Assembly: GCF_024539675.1 (NCBI RefSeq)
Contig: NZ_JAHHIT010000076.1
Coordinates: forward strand, 1-48,966
Reading direction: 5' to 3'
DNA: 48,966 nt
DNA from: Streptomyces hilarionis
Lineage (GTDB): Bacteria > Actinomycetota > Actinomycetes > Streptomycetales > Streptomycetaceae
Position numbers and translations under genes: made by a program. The notes under the pieces were generated by a model. That model saw nothing but the letters and a program-made list of their open reading frames with translations. It did not search any database and was not told the origin of the DNA. This document shows, one piece after another, positions 1 to 7,400 of this stretch (position 1 is its first letter; each line of letters starts with the position of its first letter).

Positions 1-1
1 G

Positions 2-298
2 GTCATCGAGGCGGCGGGCGTCGACCTCACCGTCCTGCACACGCCCGGGCACGCGCCCGGCGCGGTGTGCCTGCACGACCCGGGGCTCGGGGTGCTGTTC
101 ACCGGCGACACCCTGTTCCAGGGCGGCCCCGGCGCCACCGGCCGCTCCTACTCCCACTTCCCGACGATCATCACGTCCATCAGGGACCGGCTGCTCGCCC
201 TCCCGCCCGAGACGCGCGTGCTGACCGGACACGGGGACGAGACCACCATCGGGGCCGAGGCCCCGCACCTGGAGGAGTGGATCGCCCGCGGGCACTGA
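2..298 (+). CDS. MBL-fold metallo-hydrolase, C-terminal part (5' end outside window)
   Basis: The gene enters the window already open and ends at a TGA at 296-298, leaving about 98 residues. Visible metallo-beta-lactamase fold motifs are HTPGHAPG (third metal-binding stretch), FTGDTLF (the bridging aspartate) and LTGHGDET (final histidine of the metal site). This order is typical of the glyoxalase II-like branch, which hydrolyses thioesters with a dinuclear metal centre in the cytosol. The first HxHxDH motif lies upstream of the window, so the substrate cannot be judged. A GC-rich hairpin starts directly after the stop. Confidence is high for the fold and low for the exact reaction. Confidence 0.85.
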   Translation, partial: VIEAAGVDLTVLHTPGHAPGAVCLHDPGLGVLFTGDTLFQGGPGATGRSYSHFPTIITSIRDRLLALPPETRVLTGHGDETTIGAEAPHLEEWIARGH

Positions 299-322
299 CC
301 CGGCGGCGCGCGGCGCGCCGGG
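299..322 (+). terminator. GC-rich hairpin after the MBL gene
   Basis: CCCGGCG and CGCGCCGGG arms with a bulged G and a short loop follow the stop codon immediately. There is no U-tract, as is usual for Streptomyces terminators. Position and strength support termination. Confidence 0.5.
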
Positions 323-437
323 CGGCCCGGCGCCGACCGGGTGAGAGCCGCCGAAAGGCGACAGAAGACGTCCGGCTTTCCCTGGACCATCGAGGCGACA
401 CCACTGCCGCGAGGACACGGGAACAGGGAGGCCGGAC

Positions 438-1349
438 ATGTCTGGGCCGTTGCAGGACAGGATCGCACTGGTGGCGGGGGCCACCCGGGGCGCGGGACGG
501 GGCATCGCCGTGGAACTGGGGGCGGCCGGCGCCACCGTCTACGTCACCGGACGCACCACGCGCCAGAGGCGCTCGGAGTACGACCGCCCCGAGACGATCG
601 AGGACACCGCCGACCTCGTCACCGAGGCGGGAGGCCGCGGTGTCGCCGTCCCCACCGACCACCTCGACCCCGCCCGGGTCCGCGACCTCGTCGACCGCAT
701 CGCACGGGAACAAGGCCGCCTCGACGTCCTCGTCAACGACATCTGGGGCGGCGAGCACCTCTTCGAATGGGACACCCCGGTCTGGGAGCACGACCTCGAC
801 AACGGACTGCGGCTGCTCCGCCTCGCCGTGGAGACCCACGCCGTCACCAGCCACCACGCGCTCCCGCTGCTGCGGCGGCCGGGCGGCCTGGTCGTCGAGA
901 TGACCGACGGCACCGCCGAGTACAACCGCGACGCCTACCGCGTGAACTTCTTCTACGACCTCGCCAAGTCGTCCGTCCTGCGCATGGCGTTCGCCCTCGG
1001 CCACGAGCTCGGCCCCCGCGGAGCCACCGCCGTCGCGCTCACCCCGGGCTGGCTGCGCTCGGAGCTGATGCTCGATCAGTTCGGCGTGCGCGAGGACAAC
1101 TGGCGGGACGCCCTCGACCGCGTCCCGCACTTCGCCATCTCCGAGACGCCCCGCTTCGTCGGCCGGGCCGTCGCCGCACTCGCCGCCGACCCCGGCGTCG
1201 ACCGCTTCAACGGCCGGTCCCTCTCCAGCGGCGGACTCGCCCGTGAGTACGGCTTCACCGATCTCGACGGGAGCCGCCCGGACGCCTGGCGCTATCTGGT
1301 CGAGGTCCAGGACGCGGGCAAGCCGGCGGACACCACCGGCTACCGCTGA
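438..1349 (+). CDS. Short-chain dehydrogenase/reductase (SDR) family oxidoreductase
   Basis: This 303-residue protein has a single Rossmann domain. The cofactor loop GATRGAGRG is at residues 14-22, VNDIWGG (the NNAG position, with N100) follows beta-4, and the catalytic YxxxK is Y173/K177. A GWLRSEL stretch follows the PG motif. The NDIWGG variant and the length, longer than the classical 250 residues, resemble the DHRS1-like branch, whose physiological substrates are mostly unknown. The ATG start has GGAGG six bases upstream. There is no signal peptide, so it is cytosolic and NAD(P)-dependent. It stands alone, with no obvious pathway partner. Confidence 0.85.
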   Translation: MSGPLQDRIALVAGATRGAGRGIAVELGAAGATVYVTGRTTRQRRSEYDRPETIEDTADLVTEAGGRGVAVPTDHLDPARVRDLVDRIAREQGRLDVLVNDIWGGEHLFEWDTPVWEHDLDNGLRLLRLAVETHAVTSHHALPLLRRPGGLVVEMTDGTAEYNRDAYRVNFFYDLAKSSVLRMAFALGHELGPRGATAVALTPGWLRSELMLDQFGVREDNWRDALDRVPHFAISETPRFVGRAVAALAADPGVDRFNGRSLSSGGLAREYGFTDLDGSRPDAWRYLVEVQDAGKPADTTGYR

Positions 1350-1441
1350 GCCGCGGCCCCCGCCCACCCGTCCGGCGTCCGCCGGGTGAGCGGGCGTCAT
1401 CGCCGCCACCGCCGTCACCGCCGTAGCCGTCCCGTACCAGT

Positions 1442-1472
1442 GACCGCCCCGGCCGTGACGGCGGTGGCGGTC
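1442..1472. terminator. Possible hairpin downstream of the SDR gene
   Basis: GACCGCC at 1442-1448 pairs with GGCGGTC at 1466-1472, and an inner GCCG/CGGC stem sits between them. It is 93 bp past the SDR stop. It may be a terminator or part of the leader region of the next gene. Confidence 0.3.
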
Positions 1473-1520
1473 CGCCGTAGGCTGCCCGGCGGGCGCGGGG
1501 CGGCGCCGGGCCGGACGGGG

Positions 1521-1549
1521 CGGTGAAGTTCACCGTTTCGTCACAGCCT
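1521..1549 (+). promoter_or_regulatory. Palindrome and PHO-box-like direct repeat before the L,D-transpeptidase
   Basis: CGGTGAA-G-TTCACCG (1521-1535) is a perfect 15-nt inverted repeat. GTTCACC at 1528 is followed 11 bp later by CGTCACA, a weak match to the 11-bp direct repeat units bound by Streptomyces PhoP. It lies about 100 bp before the transpeptidase start. The rest of the 1350-1628 gap shows no gene. PhoP control is inference only. Confidence 0.3.
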
Positions 1550-1628
1550 GCGTCGGAGTACAACCGCCGCCCGCGCACAGCGGTCTACCACTGCGAGAAC
1601 GACACACCATGCCAGGGAGAGGGCAGCC

Positions 1629-2324
1629 ATGGGGGACATACGCAGACGAGGAGTCGTCGCGCTGGGGGTCACCGGACTCGTAGCACCGCTGACGCTCGCG
1701 CTGGGCGCGGGGCCGGCACAGGCCGCGAGCTGTACGACGCAGGCCGGGCCGTACCAGAAGCAGGTGGAGAAGTTCCTCGGCCGGCCCGTGGACGGCAGGC
1801 AGTCCGGCGCCGACTGCACTGCCATCCGCGCCTTCCAGAACAAGCACGGCATCACGCCCAACATCGGCTACGCCGGGCCCGTCACCTGGGGCGTGATGGA
1901 CCTGATGAACAAGCAGAAGGCGGTCGGCAACAAGCCCAACAAGGCGGGCACCTGCCCGACCAACAAGGGCCGCATCGCCTGTGTGAACCTCACCCTCCAG
2001 ATCAGCTGGATCCAGGACGGCAGCCGCCTCGTCTACGGGCCGGTCCCCGTGCGCACCGGCCGTGACGGGTACGAGACCCGCACCGGCCTGAAGAAGATCT
2101 ACTGGCGCCACCTGAACCACGTCTCGAACATCTACAACGTGCCCATGCCGTACAGCCAGTTCTTCGACGGCGGGCAGGCCTTTCACTCGGTCGGCCTGAG
2201 CATGTGGAACCCGCCGGGCTCCCACGGCTGCGTCAACATGACGTCGACGTCCGCCAAGAAGTACTGGTCGCTGCTGAAGACCGGCGACGACGTCTTCGTC
2301 TACGGCCGCAAGCCGGGCACCTGA
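1629..2324 (+). CDS. Secreted L,D-transpeptidase (YkuD family) with N-terminal peptidoglycan-binding-like segment
   Basis: This 231-residue protein has a Sec-type signal peptide (RRRG start, hydrophobic stretch about 9-30, likely cleavage after AQA at 30-32). Residues about 35-95 resemble a peptidoglycan-binding_1 module with a paired-cysteine variant (AIRAFQNKHG...GPVTWGVM). The C-terminal catalytic domain carries H186, H199 and the nucleophile C201 in SHGCVN, the signature of L,D-transpeptidases. Such enzymes make 3-3 crosslinks between stem peptides outside the membrane and give beta-lactam-tolerant peptidoglycan, or attach proteins. The ATG has AGAGGG upstream. It is shorter than Ig-domain-containing actinobacterial Ldts. 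The gene is monocistronic. Confidence 0.9.
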   Translation: MGDIRRRGVVALGVTGLVAPLTLALGAGPAQAASCTTQAGPYQKQVEKFLGRPVDGRQSGADCTAIRAFQNKHGITPNIGYAGPVTWGVMDLMNKQKAVGNKPNKAGTCPTNKGRIACVNLTLQISWIQDGSRLVYGPVPVRTGRDGYETRTGLKKIYWRHLNHVSNIYNVPMPYSQFFDGGQAFHSVGLSMWNPPGSHGCVNMTSTSAKKYWSLLKTGDDVFVYGRKPGT

Positions 2325-2344
2325 GACCGCACGCTCCTGAGACG

Positions 2345-2368
2345 GCCCGGGCGCCCGGCGGCCCGGGC
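2345..2368. terminator. Bidirectional hairpin between convergent genes
   Basis: Two copies of GCCCGGGC (2345-2352 and 2361-2368), each self-complementary, pair across an 8-nt loop. It lies between the stop of the transpeptidase and the stop of the oppositely oriented oxidoreductase, so it can serve both. Confidence 0.6.
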
Positions 2369-2369
2369 G

Positions 2370-3572
2370 TCACGCCTCGGGGGCGTCCCCGAAGTCGGGT
2401 ATGTCCAGCCTTCTCCCGCCCTGCCGTGCCGAGTCGTGCGCGACGATGCCCGGCAGGGTGTAGCGGGCCGCGACCCAGGCGTTGACGGACGGCAGGGTGC
2501 GCGAGGCCACCGCGGTCACGAAGTCGTCCACCAGGAAGTGGTGGCTGCCCTCGTGGCCGTTGTGCATCGTGTCGAACTCCCGGGGCAGCCGTGAGCGGTC
2601 GTGCACCGGCGCGGAGCCCGAGGTGAAGGCGGCCCGCAGCTCGGGTGCGACGTGCCGCAGCGAGGGGTCGTCGGGGGACAGCGTCCGCTTGGGTTCCAGC
2701 AACTCGCTGATGTCCTGCACGCCGCTCTTGTCCTGCCACAGCGCCACCGTCGCGAGCTGCTCCATGCTCGCCTCCGTGCCGAAGAAGCGGAACCGGGACT
2801 CGCGGATGTGGGAGGGGTAGCCCACCCGCCGGAACTCGTTCGTGCGGAACGAACCGCCGCCCGCCACCTCGAACAGGGCGGTCGCGTTCGAGAAGTCGTT
2901 GCCGAAGCGGCTCACCTCCTTGTCGAAGACGCCGTCGCCGCGCTCGTCGACGACGCCGATCGCCGACACGCTCACCGCGTGCGTGCGCCAGGCCCCGAGC
3001 ACCCCGCCCACCGAGTGCGTCGGGTACAGCAGCGGGGGATAGCTCGCGGTGGCCTTCCAGTCCTCGCCGCCGCTGTACCGGTACGCGTCGTAGAACCCGA
3101 GGTCCATGTCGTGGACGTAGTCGCCCTCGGCGTAGAAGATCCGGCCGAAGGCGCCCTCGGCGATCCGGTTGCGCGCGTGCACGGTCGCCGGGTTGTACTG
3201 GCTCGTCTCGCCCATCATGTACGTCAGGCCCGTCTCCCCGACGGCGTCGATGATCGCCGCGATCTCCGCCACGCTGATCGCCATGGGGACCGCGGAGTAC
3301 ACGTGCTTGCCGGCGTTCAGGCCGTCGAGGACCAGCGGGCCGTGCGTCCAGCGCTGGGTGAAGACGGCGACCGCGTCCACCGCGTCCGACGCGAGCATCG
3401 CCTCGTACGACGGGAAGACCCCCGTGAGGCCCTCGGCCGCGGCGAGCCGCTCGGCCCGTTCGGGGAGCAGGTCGGTGACGTACACGTCGCCGACGCCGGG
3501 ATGGGCCAGGAACAGCCTGGCGAACTGGCCGGAGAACTGTCCGGCGCCGACGATGCCGAGCGAGAACGTCAT
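2370..3572 (-). CDS. Gfo/Idh/MocA family oxidoreductase lacking the usual EKP lysine
   Basis: This 400-residue protein has an N-terminal Rossmann fold with GIVGAGQFSG and a C-terminal alpha/beta dimerisation domain. Relatives oxidise or reduce sugars and cyclitols with NAD(P). The family's EKP motif, whose lysine acts in catalysis, reads VYSAVP here, so the lysine is absent; either another residue substitutes or the reaction differs. The ATG at 3572 is preferred over an in-frame GTG at 3590 because GAAGGG precedes it. The promoter candidate on the minus strand is TTGACG (3649-3654) and ACTTTT-complement (3625-3630), spacing 18. It is divergent from a ROK regulator, which probably controls it. 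Confidence 0.8.
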   Translation of the reverse strand: MTFSLGIVGAGQFSGQFARLFLAHPGVGDVYVTDLLPERAERLAAAEGLTGVFPSYEAMLASDAVDAVAVFTQRWTHGPLVLDGLNAGKHVYSAVPMAISVAEIAAIIDAVGETGLTYMMGETSQYNPATVHARNRIAEGAFGRIFYAEGDYVHDMDLGFYDAYRYSGGEDWKATASYPPLLYPTHSVGGVLGAWRTHAVSVSAIGVVDERGDGVFDKEVSRFGNDFSNATALFEVAGGGSFRTNEFRRVGYPSHIRESRFRFFGTEASMEQLATVALWQDKSGVQDISELLEPKRTLSPDDPSLRHVAPELRAAFTSGSAPVHDRSRLPREFDTMHNGHEGSHHFLVDDFVTAVASRTLPSVNAWVAARYTLPGIVAHDSARQGGRRLDIPDFGDAPEA

Positions 3573-3803
3573 GGTGCGCGTGCCCTTCACTGGTCGGGAA
3601 CCAGGGTGATCCGGCCCGGCACTTACTTTTGAGGTGAAAGAATCCTGGCGTCAAGAGGCGGGCGTGATTCTTCTCCGGCGACTTCCATCGGCGATCCAGC
3701 CTCTAGAGTGGGCGGATTAGTTCCATCGCGGAAAGAAGTCCGTGTGATCCCGGGGCCCGTGAGATCCGGGTGGTCCGGATGAGCCGGGCGGGAAGGTGAC
3801 CTC
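3573..3803. promoter_or_regulatory. Divergent control region of the oxidoreductase and ROK genes
   Basis: This 231-bp stretch has no gene. It holds a locally AT-rich block (3621-3645) that overlaps the -10 of the candidate minus-strand promoter, a likely place for a ROK repressor to bind. No clean long palindrome is visible. Confidence 0.5.
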
Positions 3804-4997
3804 GTGACCGCAGGAAGCGCCGGCTGGCCGCCGCTCAGCGCGGGGGAGCGTTCCGTGGCGATCGAGGTGCTCGTCAACGGACCGCTCTCGCGCACCGAGC
3901 TGTCGCGGCGGCTGAGTCTGTCCGCGGGCAGCCTCACCCGGCTGACCAAGCCGCTGATCGAGTCGGGCCTGCTGGTCGAGGCGCCCGCGCCGGCCGCCGC
4001 GGCCGAGACCCGGCAGGGCCGCCCCTCGCGACCGCTCGACGTGGTCGCCGGATCCCGCTCGTTCATCGGGTTCAAGATCACCGAGGACACGGTGTACGGC
4101 GTCGTCACGACCCTCAGGAGCGAGGTGATCGCCCGCCACGACCGCCCGCTCGTCTCACGGGAGCCGGCCGAGGTCGTCCGGTCGCTGGGTGAGATGGCCG
4201 GCGAACTGGCCCGCGCCCACCCGGGCCTGGAGGGCATCGGCATCGGTGTGGGCGGGCTCGTCCGCGACCGCGCCGTCGTGGCGGACTCGCCCTTCCTCGG
4301 GTGGCGTGACGTCCCGCTGGCCGCGCTCGTCGGGGAGCGCACCGGGCTGCCGGTCGTCGTCGAGAACGACGTCGCCGCGCTGGTGGAGGCCGAGACCTGG
4401 TTCGGCGCCGGTCGCGGCCTCGAGCGCTTCGTGGTGCTGACCATCGGCGCGGGCATCGGCTACGGGCTGGTCCTCGGCGGGCGGCGGGTGCCCTGCGCGG
4501 AGGAGGACCGGGGGTTCGGCCGGCACTGGATCCTGGACCCGAACGGCCCGCTCACCCCGGACGGGGAGCGGGGCAGCGCGGTGTCCTTGCTGACCGTCCC
4601 CAGCATCCGCTACCAGGTCCAGGCGGCCACCGGCCGGGAGCTGACCTACGAGGAGATCCTCACCCTCGCCGCCGAAGGCGAGCCGATGGCCGCCCGGGTC
4701 GTGGACGAGGCGGCCCGCGCCCTGGGCGTGCTGGTCGCGCAGATCGCCAACTTCGTCATGCCGCAGAAGATCCTGCTGGCCGGCGAAGGCGTCGGCCTGA
4801 TGGATGTCGGGGGCGCGACGGTGGAGCGGACCGTCCGCGCCCACCGGCACCCGCTGGCCGACCCCGTGGCGCTGGAGACGAAGGTCTCGGACTTCCACGA
4901 CTGGGCCCGCGGGGCCGCGGTGCCGGCGATCCAGGTGCTGGTGCTGGGGGCGGCGCGGGGCGGAGCGTCCGCGGTGCCGGCTCCGCCGGCCGGATGA
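3804..4997 (+). CDS. ROK family transcriptional regulator without the zinc motif
   Basis: This 397-residue protein has a winged helix-turn-helix at about residues 13-60 (LSRTELSRRLSLSAGSLTRL). A ROK sugar-kinase-like domain follows, with VVENDVAALVEAE and LTIGAGIGYGLVLGG. ROK proteins usually have a CxCGxxGCxE zinc site after the GHxxxD segment; here the region reads FGRHWILDPNGPLTPDGERG and has no cysteines. It may therefore bind its sugar ligand without zinc or be structurally divergent. The GTG start has GGAAGG seven bases upstream. The protein probably represses or activates the adjacent divergent oxidoreductase in response to the sugar or cyclitol that enzyme handles. Confidence 0.85.
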   Translation: MTAGSAGWPPLSAGERSVAIEVLVNGPLSRTELSRRLSLSAGSLTRLTKPLIESGLLVEAPAPAAAAETRQGRPSRPLDVVAGSRSFIGFKITEDTVYGVVTTLRSEVIARHDRPLVSREPAEVVRSLGEMAGELARAHPGLEGIGIGVGGLVRDRAVVADSPFLGWRDVPLAALVGERTGLPVVVENDVAALVEAETWFGAGRGLERFVVLTIGAGIGYGLVLGGRRVPCAEEDRGFGRHWILDPNGPLTPDGERGSAVSLLTVPSIRYQVQAATGRELTYEEILTLAAEGEPMAARVVDEAARALGVLVAQIANFVMPQKILLAGEGVGLMDVGGATVERTVRAHRHPLADPVALETKVSDFHDWARGAAVPAIQVLVLGAARGGASAVPAPPAG

Positions 4998-5095
4998 ACG
5001 GTGCTCAAGGGGTTGACAGATGGACGTGATCAGTAACACGTCCGATATGTCAGATTCATTGGGGATGACTCACGCGGCCTTCACGCCGGACGCCC

Positions 5096-5101
5096 TAAGA
5101 T
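5096..5101 (+). promoter_or_regulatory. Candidate -10 element giving a leaderless mRNA
   Basis: TAAGAT ends seven bases before the ATG at 5109 and there is no Shine-Dalgarno. That spacing puts transcription start at or next to the ATG. No good -35 is visible. Confidence 0.45.
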
Positions 5102-5108
5102 TCACATC

Positions 5109-5279
5109 ATGTCCACCACTGTTGAAACCCGCTCCGAGCGATCGGCGGCCGAGGTCAACGAGGAGATCCGGGCCCTGTGGTTCCGGTCGGGCGGGACACT
5201 GAGCGTCGAGCAGCGCGAGGAGTACCAGCGGCTCGTCCTGGAGTGGGCCGCCGCTCCGCCGCCCGTAGAGGCGGCCTGA
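5109..5279 (+). CDS. Small hypothetical actinomycete protein (56 aa)
   Basis: A 56-residue ORF has strong third-position GC bias. It begins MSTTVETRSERSAAEVNEEI, then has an amphipathic helical core (IRALW...SVEQREEYQRLVLEWAAA) and a short proline tail. There is no signal, membrane segment or cysteine. It looks like a helix-hairpin protein of the kind often seen as conserved hypothetical genes in Streptomyces. A TANNNT hexamer seven bases before the ATG and the absence of a ribosome-binding site suggest leaderless translation. A strong hairpin follows. Function unknown. Confidence 0.65.
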   Translation: MSTTVETRSERSAAEVNEEIRALWFRSGGTLSVEQREEYQRLVLEWAAAPPPVEAA

Positions 5280-5303
5280 CGGCCGACCCGGCCGCACGGC
5301 CTG

Positions 5304-5324
5304 CCGCGGGGCCGCTCCCCGCGG
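5304..5324. terminator. Bidirectional terminator hairpin
   Basis: CCGCGGGG (5304-5311) pairs perfectly with CCCCGCGG (5317-5324) across a 5-nt loop, between the small gene and the convergent protease gene. Confidence 0.65.
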
Positions 5325-5348
5325 CCCCGCCCCGAACGATTCCCGGGC

Positions 5349-6749
5349 TCACCCCCAGGTCGCCGAGTAGTAGCGCTGGTAGGCCTTGCGGTCCTGCTCG
5401 GCGCGGAAGTACCGGGTCGCCACCAGAGCGACCATGCTGCCCGCGATGACCAGCAGACCGGGGCCGATGTTCCTCGGGTCGGTGAGCCGGGCGGCCAGCG
5501 ACACCTCGCCCCCCGCGCCCGTCACCGGCGTCGTCAAGCCGGGAGAGGCGGAGCCCGGAGCGATCGCCGCCTGGGTGGGGGACGACGTCGGCGCGGGCCC
5601 GGCCGACGACGCCTGCTTGCCGCCCTGGGCGCCGGCCGACGGAGCGGCCACGATCAGCTGGACGCCGCCGAGCTCGGCCAGCGCGTCCGTGACCGGCTGG
5701 AAGAACGTCGTGCCGCCCGTCTTGCAGTCGCCGCTTCCGCCCGAGGTGACGCCGAGGGCGATGCCGTCGGAGAACATCGGGCCGCCGCTGTCGCCCGGCT
5801 CGGCGCACACGTTCGTCTCGATGAGCCCGCCGACCGTGCCCTCCGGGTAGTTCACCGTCGCGTCCAGGCCGGTGACCTGGCCGTCGTGCAGCCCGCTGGT
5901 GCTGCCGCTGCGGAACACCCGCTGGCCCACGGCCGCCTCGCCGGCGCCCGTGATGCGCACCCCGTTGCCGTTGCCGATGGCCACGACGTCGGCGCCGTCG
6001 CCCGCCTTGCCGCTCGCGTACTGCACCAGGGAGAAGTCGTTGCCGGGGAAGTTCGACTGGACCGTCTGGCCCACCTGCCGTTCGGCCTGGTTGTCGGCGA
6101 ACCAGGTCGACCCGTTGGGTCCGCAGTGCCCGGCGGTGAGGATGAAGTCGCTCGTGCCGTTCGTCACGTTGAAGCCCGCCGAACAGCGCCCGCCGGTCGA
6201 CAGGATGGGCTGCGCGCCGTTGATCCGGGTGGTGAACTCACCGGCGGTGCGCTCCATGCGCACGAAACTGCCGATCCCGGCGGCCGTGTCCGACAGCCGC
6301 GACCAGTCGGCGGCCGACACCGTCCTGTCGGCCTGCACGACGACCTGGTTGGTCCGGTAGTCCATCACCCAGGCGGTGCCGGGCACCTTCGGCGCCGACC
6401 GCAGGGTCGCCGTGGCCGACTTCAGCTCGTTCATGCTGTGCGAGACGACCTTCGCCTCGGCCCCCGCCGCGCGGACGGCGTCGGCCGACTCCTCGTCGGT
6501 GACCGCGACCACCGGCCGTCCGTCGTCCGCGAGCCAGGTTCCCGCCGTGCGCGCGGTCCCGAGCTTCTTCACGAGCGCCGCCCCAGGATTGCTGACCACG
6601 GGCTCGGCGGCGCTGCGCACCGTCGCCGTGGCGGCGGGCGGTTCGCTCGCCATGGCCGCCTGCGTGACCATGGCCCCTCCCAGGAGGAGTCCGCCGACCG
6701 CCGCCAGCCGGGTCACTCGCCGGACGGTCCGTCGTCGTACGTGCCTCAT
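5349..6749 (-). CDS. S1 family serine protease with pro-region and C-terminal membrane anchor
   Basis: This 466-residue protein has an arginine-rich N terminus with a signal peptide to about residue 35 and a pro-region of about 150 residues like those of alpha-lytic/streptogrisin proteases. The mature domain begins near INGAQPILSTGG (about 176). The catalytic triad is H208 (TAGHC), D238 (NDFSLVQY) and S321 (GDSGGP). The paired cysteines around H208 and near S321 are kept. After a Ser/Pro/Ala linker (370-410) comes a transmembrane helix (about 428-447) and a short RYFRAEQDRK-type cytosolic tail. Ordinary streptogrisins are released, so this one is probably held at the outer face of the membrane. 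The gene is monocistronic, between two hairpin-bounded units. Confidence 0.88.
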   Translation of the reverse strand: MRHVRRRTVRRVTRLAAVGGLLLGGAMVTQAAMASEPPAATATVRSAAEPVVSNPGAALVKKLGTARTAGTWLADDGRPVVAVTDEESADAVRAAGAEAKVVSHSMNELKSATATLRSAPKVPGTAWVMDYRTNQVVVQADRTVSAADWSRLSDTAAGIGSFVRMERTAGEFTTRINGAQPILSTGGRCSAGFNVTNGTSDFILTAGHCGPNGSTWFADNQAERQVGQTVQSNFPGNDFSLVQYASGKAGDGADVVAIGNGNGVRITGAGEAAVGQRVFRSGSTSGLHDGQVTGLDATVNYPEGTVGGLIETNVCAEPGDSGGPMFSDGIALGVTSGGSGDCKTGGTTFFQPVTDALAELGGVQLIVAAPSAGAQGGKQASSAGPAPTSSPTQAAIAPGSASPGLTTPVTGAGGEVSLAARLTDPRNIGPGLLVIAGSMVALVATRYFRAEQDRKAYQRYYSATWG

Positions 6750-6875
6750 GCATGGCTCCCGAAACCTTCAACGCGCGGTCTCAACACCGCGGGGCACTCC
6801 GGTCGTTGAGCGCCCTCACCAGGGATACGTGCCGGGTCCCGGCAATGTTCAGCGGGGAAGCGATCACCTCGCGCC

Positions 6876-6881
6876 TACACT
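6876..6881 (+). promoter_or_regulatory. Candidate -10 element giving a leaderless mRNA
   Basis: TACACT is followed by six bases and the ATG at 6888, with no Shine-Dalgarno between. This fits the leaderless pattern also seen at 5096 and 47247. Confidence 0.5.
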
Positions 6882-6887
6882 GCGGAC

Positions 6888-7268
6888 ATGGACGAGAAGG
6901 CGATCGACCGGCTGGCCGCGGGCAAGTACCTGCTGATCACCAGCTACCGGAAGAACGGGACCGGCGTCGCCACCCCCGTCTGGGTGGTCCGCGACGGCGA
7001 CGCGCTCGGGGCCTGGTCGGCCGCGGACGCCTGGAAGGTCAAGCGGATCCGGGCCCGCGGCGACGTGCTCGTCGGCCCGTGCGACGTCCGCGGGAAGCCC
7101 ACCGGCGAACAGGTCCCGGCGAGGGCGGAGATCTGCGACGCGCCGACCACCGCACGCTACCGCTCGTTGCTCGCCCGCAAGTACGGCGTGGTGGGCCGGC
7201 TCACCCTGCTCGGCAGCAGACTGCGTCGCGGCCAGGACGGGACCGTGGGGATCCGCATCACGCTCTGA
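6888..7268 (+). CDS. PPOX-class F420-dependent oxidoreductase
   Basis: This 126-residue split-barrel protein begins with the family pattern AAGKYLLITSYRKNGTGVATPVW. WKVKRIRARGDV then lines the cofactor cleft, and a C-terminal IRITL strand completes the barrel. Members bind F420 or flavin and reduce small molecules in the cytosol; the physiological substrate is generally unknown. Length is typical. The ATG is chosen by protein alignment to the family's usual start and by the TACACT hexamer six bases upstream. It is divergent from the protease gene and closed by a very strong hairpin. Confidence 0.85.
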   Translation: MDEKAIDRLAAGKYLLITSYRKNGTGVATPVWVVRDGDALGAWSAADAWKVKRIRARGDVLVGPCDVRGKPTGEQVPARAEICDAPTTARYRSLLARKYGVVGRLTLLGSRLRRGQDGTVGIRITL

Positions 7269-7292
7269 GACAGGGCCGGGGGGCGCAGCGCC

Positions 7293-7324
7293 AGGGGGCA
7301 CGGACCACGCGGTCCGTGCCCCCT
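7293..7324. terminator. Very strong bidirectional terminator
   Basis: A perfect 14-bp stem (AGGGGGCACGGACC at 7293-7306 with its complement at 7311-7324) has the 4-nt loop ACGC. It lies between the F420 oxidoreductase and the convergent hydrolase gene. Confidence 0.85.
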
Positions 7325-7400
7325 GCCGTCCCACGGTCTTCCTGCCTCCCTGTCGCTCGGTCCCTCACTCCCTCAGTCGGTCAGGTGCGCGCGCTGTGCG

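Noticed and set aside
180..1418. Long minus-strand reading of 412 codons opposite the SDR gene
   Set aside because: It is the antisense shadow of a gene with clear motifs; its product is low-complexity Gly/Ala/Val/Asp with no domain.
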